In this document: positions 6,074-7,167 of the stretch, one piece after another
How positions within the stretch are numbered: position 1 is the first letter of the stretch
Layout: every line of letters begins with the position of its first letter
Assembly (NCBI GenBank): GCA_051418055.1
Contig: JBPRGH010000012.1
Span: 1 to 7,167, forward strand
Reading direction: 5' to 3'
Source of the DNA: JBPRGH01 sp051418055
GTDB lineage: Bacteria > Bacteroidota > Bacteroidia > Cytophagales > Cyclobacteriaceae
DNA: 7,167 nucleotides
The notes under the pieces: model-generated
The model's input: only the letters and a program-made list of their open reading frames with translations
What the model was told of the DNA's origin: nothing
Database searches by the model: none
Program-made: the position numbers and the translations under genes

Positions 6074-6202
6074 GCATAACGCTAAGGCTATAAACTGTAG
6101 GGTGATCGAAGTGAGTCATTGTCCCCCGATATAAAAGTAGCTAAAAGAACCCGAATTACCTTACACCACTGAACCCCCTATAGTGTATAGCTACTGTTAG
6201 CA
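6074..6202 (-). repeat. attC-like recombination site 11, partly divergent
   Basis: Ends are GCATAAC and GTTAGCA. The arms GCTATAAACTGTAGGG and CCCTATAGTGTATAGC differ from the majority at both sides but still pair, with one A-G mismatch and one G-T wobble. The loop reads TGTCCCCCGATATAAAAG, like site 6, joined to a majority-like GTAGCTA stretch, so it looks intermediate between the types. Confidence 0.82.
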
Positions 6203-6222
6203 GCTGTTTTTTCCATTGTCCA

Positions 6223-6546
6223 TTACAACGACTGGTATCCATCTGTATCAACATATTTTCCCTCTTTGTTAAGTGGGTTTATAGAACCGGGTTTGAAGTT
6301 AGTTCTGTAGTTTTTTTTCTGTTTGATTTTAATTTTTTCAATTGTTTTCCCTGACTTTATAAAAGTTTTCGTTCTTAGGTAGGCATTTTTGTTATTAGCA
6401 TTATTTATTGGCAAATGACAGTGTAAGTACTTATTGCCACTCCCACAATAACATTTGTTATTTCCATTATATAAATGTTCTGTTATTCTAAAAGCAGGGA
6501 AAAGTTCATCTCTAATCTTTGAGAAGAGGCTTGAAAATACGTTCAT
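6223..6546 (-). CDS. Small SEC-C zinc-motif protein
   Basis: The product has 107 residues. Residues 32-44 read CYCGSGNKYLHCH, the SEC-C metal-binding signature (C-x-C-G-S-G-x-K-x-x-x-C-H) with ligands Cys32, Cys34, Cys43 and His44. This motif binds one zinc in SecA tails and occurs in many small proteins of unknown role. The N-terminal 30 residues are amphipathic (FSSLFSKIRDELFPAFRI). The C-terminal half is strongly basic (KTIEKIKIKQKKNYRTNF), which could suit nucleic acid or ribosome contact; that is inference. It is the second gene of a two-gene cassette, 23 bp downstream of the lipocalin-like gene and probably co-transcribed with it. Confidence 0.8.
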   Translation of the reverse strand: MNVFSSLFSKIRDELFPAFRITEHLYNGNNKCYCGSGNKYLHCHLPINNANNKNAYLRTKTFIKSGKTIEKIKIKQKKNYRTNFKPGSINPLNKEGKYVDTDGYQSL

Positions 6547-6569
6547 TTAGAAATCAATATTAAAGAGAT

Positions 6570-6956
6570 TTACGGAATAGTATTATTTTCAGTTATCCTG
6601 TTCAAAGTAAACTTTAATGTATCTGTACGGTAAACTAAAAATATTAATTCATTTTGATTTATTTCTACTAGTTCACTTATTAAAGTGTCATCTTCAATAA
6701 TCATGAATAATTCACTGTGATTAAGAGTATAAGTTCCATGCTCAACTTTATTCCAAATTTTATTATCATTAAAATCTATAGTCATTGAATTATCAGAATT
6801 AAATATCCAAGAGGATCCTTGATTTAGTTCATCTGGAGCATATTTTCCTGTATTAATGTCTTGAACTGATTTAATTGTCCATTGTCCGACTAAATCGCTT
6901 TTTTGTGAATAATCACATGATAATAAAAGAATTAATACAAAAATTATATTTCTCAT
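6570..6956 (-). CDS. Lipocalin-like lipoprotein
   Basis: The product has 128 residues. MRNIIFVLILLLSC is a short lipoprotein signal with lipobox LLSC and Cys14. The mature part opens LVGQWTIKSVQDINTGKY, then SSWIFNSDNSMTIDF, HGTYTLNHSELFMIIED and ELVEINQNELIFLVYR. The GxW start and the series of short beta strands match the lipocalin-like domains (such as Pfam lipocalin_4/5) common in Bacteroidota lipoproteins. The ligand is unknown and location is probably outer membrane or periplasm. The start at 6956 has an A-rich context (AAATAAATG). It is the first gene of its cassette, 22 bp inside the boundary at 6979, with the SEC-C gene following after 23 bp. Confidence 0.78.
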   Translation of the reverse strand: MRNIIFVLILLLSCDYSQKSDLVGQWTIKSVQDINTGKYAPDELNQGSSWIFNSDNSMTIDFNDNKIWNKVEHGTYTLNHSELFMIIEDDTLISELVEINQNELIFLVYRTDTLKFTLNRITENNTIP

Positions 6957-6978
6957 TTATTTCTCTGAACTAAATAGC

Positions 6979-7027
6979 TGCTAACGCTAAGGCTATAAAA
7001 TGTAGGGCAATCGAAGTGAATAGTTGT
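6979..7027 (-). repeat. attC-like recombination site 12, cut by an IS21-type element
   Basis: The copy starts TGCTAACGCTAAGGCTATAA and continues through the left arm TGTAGGGC and GAAGTGAATAGTTGT, identical in layout to the other copies. It then stops where intact copies continue CCCCCG. The remaining 80 bp or so, including the right arm and GTT box, are replaced by insertion sequence DNA. The exact junction is ambiguous between 7024 and 7027 because TGT is shared. Confidence 0.85.
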
Positions 7028-7032
7028 TGGAT

Positions 7033-7075
7033 ATTTCGGTCAGACCATGCCAGTGATTTCGGTCAAATGATGCCA
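7033..7075. repeat. Paired terminal repeats of the IS21-type element
   Basis: The two 20-bp copies share ATTTCGGTCA and ATGCCA and differ in the four bases between. They lie 8 bp inside the probable tip. By analogy with IS21 they are transposase-binding sites. Confidence 0.75.
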
Positions 7076-7109
7076 CTTTGAAAGATGCTGCAAAGTAGTT
7101 AAAAATTAT

Positions 7110-7166
7110 TTATTCATTCTTCAAAATTCCTTTTCTTAATGACTCTCCCTTCAGATCTATTCTATG
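7110..7166 (-). CDS. istB: IstB-like ATPase of an IS21-family element, C-terminal fragment
   Basis: The minus strand from 7166 reads HRIDLKGESLRKGILKNE followed by TAA at 7110-7112. From memory, IstB helper ATPases of IS21 elements end with a R-(I/V)-x-L-x-G-(E/D)-S-(L/M)-R motif and a basic tail, which fits well. The AAA+ ATPase domain lies outside the window. The 35 bp between stop and the inner terminal repeat is normal for this family. Confidence 0.78.
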   Translation of the reverse strand, partial: HRIDLKGESLRKGILKNE

Positions 7167-7167
7167 T

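Larger units (their letters stand above)
7025..7167 (-). mobile_element. Right end of an IS21-family insertion sequence (truncated by window edge)
   Basis: The element probably begins TGTTGGATATTTCGGTC at 7025. Two direct repeats follow, ATTTCGGTCAGACCATGCCA (7033-7052) and ATTTCGGTCAAATGATGCCA (7056-7075), 16 of 20 identical by simple alignment. Multiple terminal repeats of this kind are typical of IS21 ends. The C-terminus of IstB lies about 35 bp further in, on the minus strand, consistent with the istA-istB order and this being the istB-proximal end. The element continues outside the window. Confidence 0.82.

Noticed and set aside
148..7027. CRISPR array
   Set aside because: The repeats are about 130 bp, imperfect and strongly self-complementary, and the intervals are gene-sized and of very different lengths.
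148..7027. MITE or other DNA transposon copies inserted between genes
   Set aside because: Transposon insertion would leave short direct target duplications beside each repeat. Instead the flanks match as inverted repeats across the genes, and all copies share one orientation.

Overview
The window is AT-rich DNA whose gene content points to the phylum Bacteroidota. Supporting signs are short lipoproteins with LxxC-type lipoboxes, a CarboxypepD_reg-like domain, a small exported TonB C-terminal protein, a lipocalin-like lipoprotein, A-rich start contexts with poor Shine-Dalgarno sites, and IS481 and IS21 ends. A Cytophagales- or Flavobacteriia-like genome is a reasonable guess, but the genus cannot be read from this sequence.

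Layout. Positions 1-140 are the end of an IS481-family element (N-terminus of its transposase plus terminal repeats). Positions 148-7027 are an array of eleven complete repeats of 127-130 bp and a twelfth cut off after 49 bp, with an 82-820 bp-scale unit between each pair. Positions about 7025-7167 are the end of an IS21-family element (terminal repeats plus the C-terminus of IstB). Nine of the eleven intervals carry genes (ten genes, all on the minus strand). Two adjacent intervals (2898-3150 and 3280-3606) carry no convincing gene.

Interpretation. The repeats behave like integron attC sites. Each begins ...AACGCYARG and ends ...TGTT, has long self-complementary arms around a loop of about 70 nt, and in gene orientation ends in GGCGTTRNN, which resembles the classical GGCGTTRRRY box. 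The variable sequence just outside AAC and GTT does not match across a repeat. It matches across the gene, as expected if each gene plus one repeat once circularised and was inserted as a cassette. No integrase is in view, so this is a cassette cluster without a visible integrase (CALIN-like) or the interior of a larger integron.

Most unusual observations. (1) Cassette ends match for 10-20 bp, much longer than the classical 7 bp box. (2) In all 11 cassettes position 11 of that match is broken in the same way: G on one side, A on the reverse complement of the other. (3) A second invariant G/T wobble lies at position 20 of the repeat in all five arm-sequence types. Both give G-T pairs if the plus strand folds and A-C mismatches if the minus strand folds, which would favour folding of the strand that is the bottom strand relative to the genes.

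Cargo. Most products are exported or membrane proteins: four probable lipoproteins, one secreted TonB_C protein and three small integral membrane proteins. One soluble unknown protein and one SEC-C zinc-motif protein complete the set. The genes look like independently acquired accessory functions, not one pathway. Only the lipocalin-like and SEC-C genes share a cassette.
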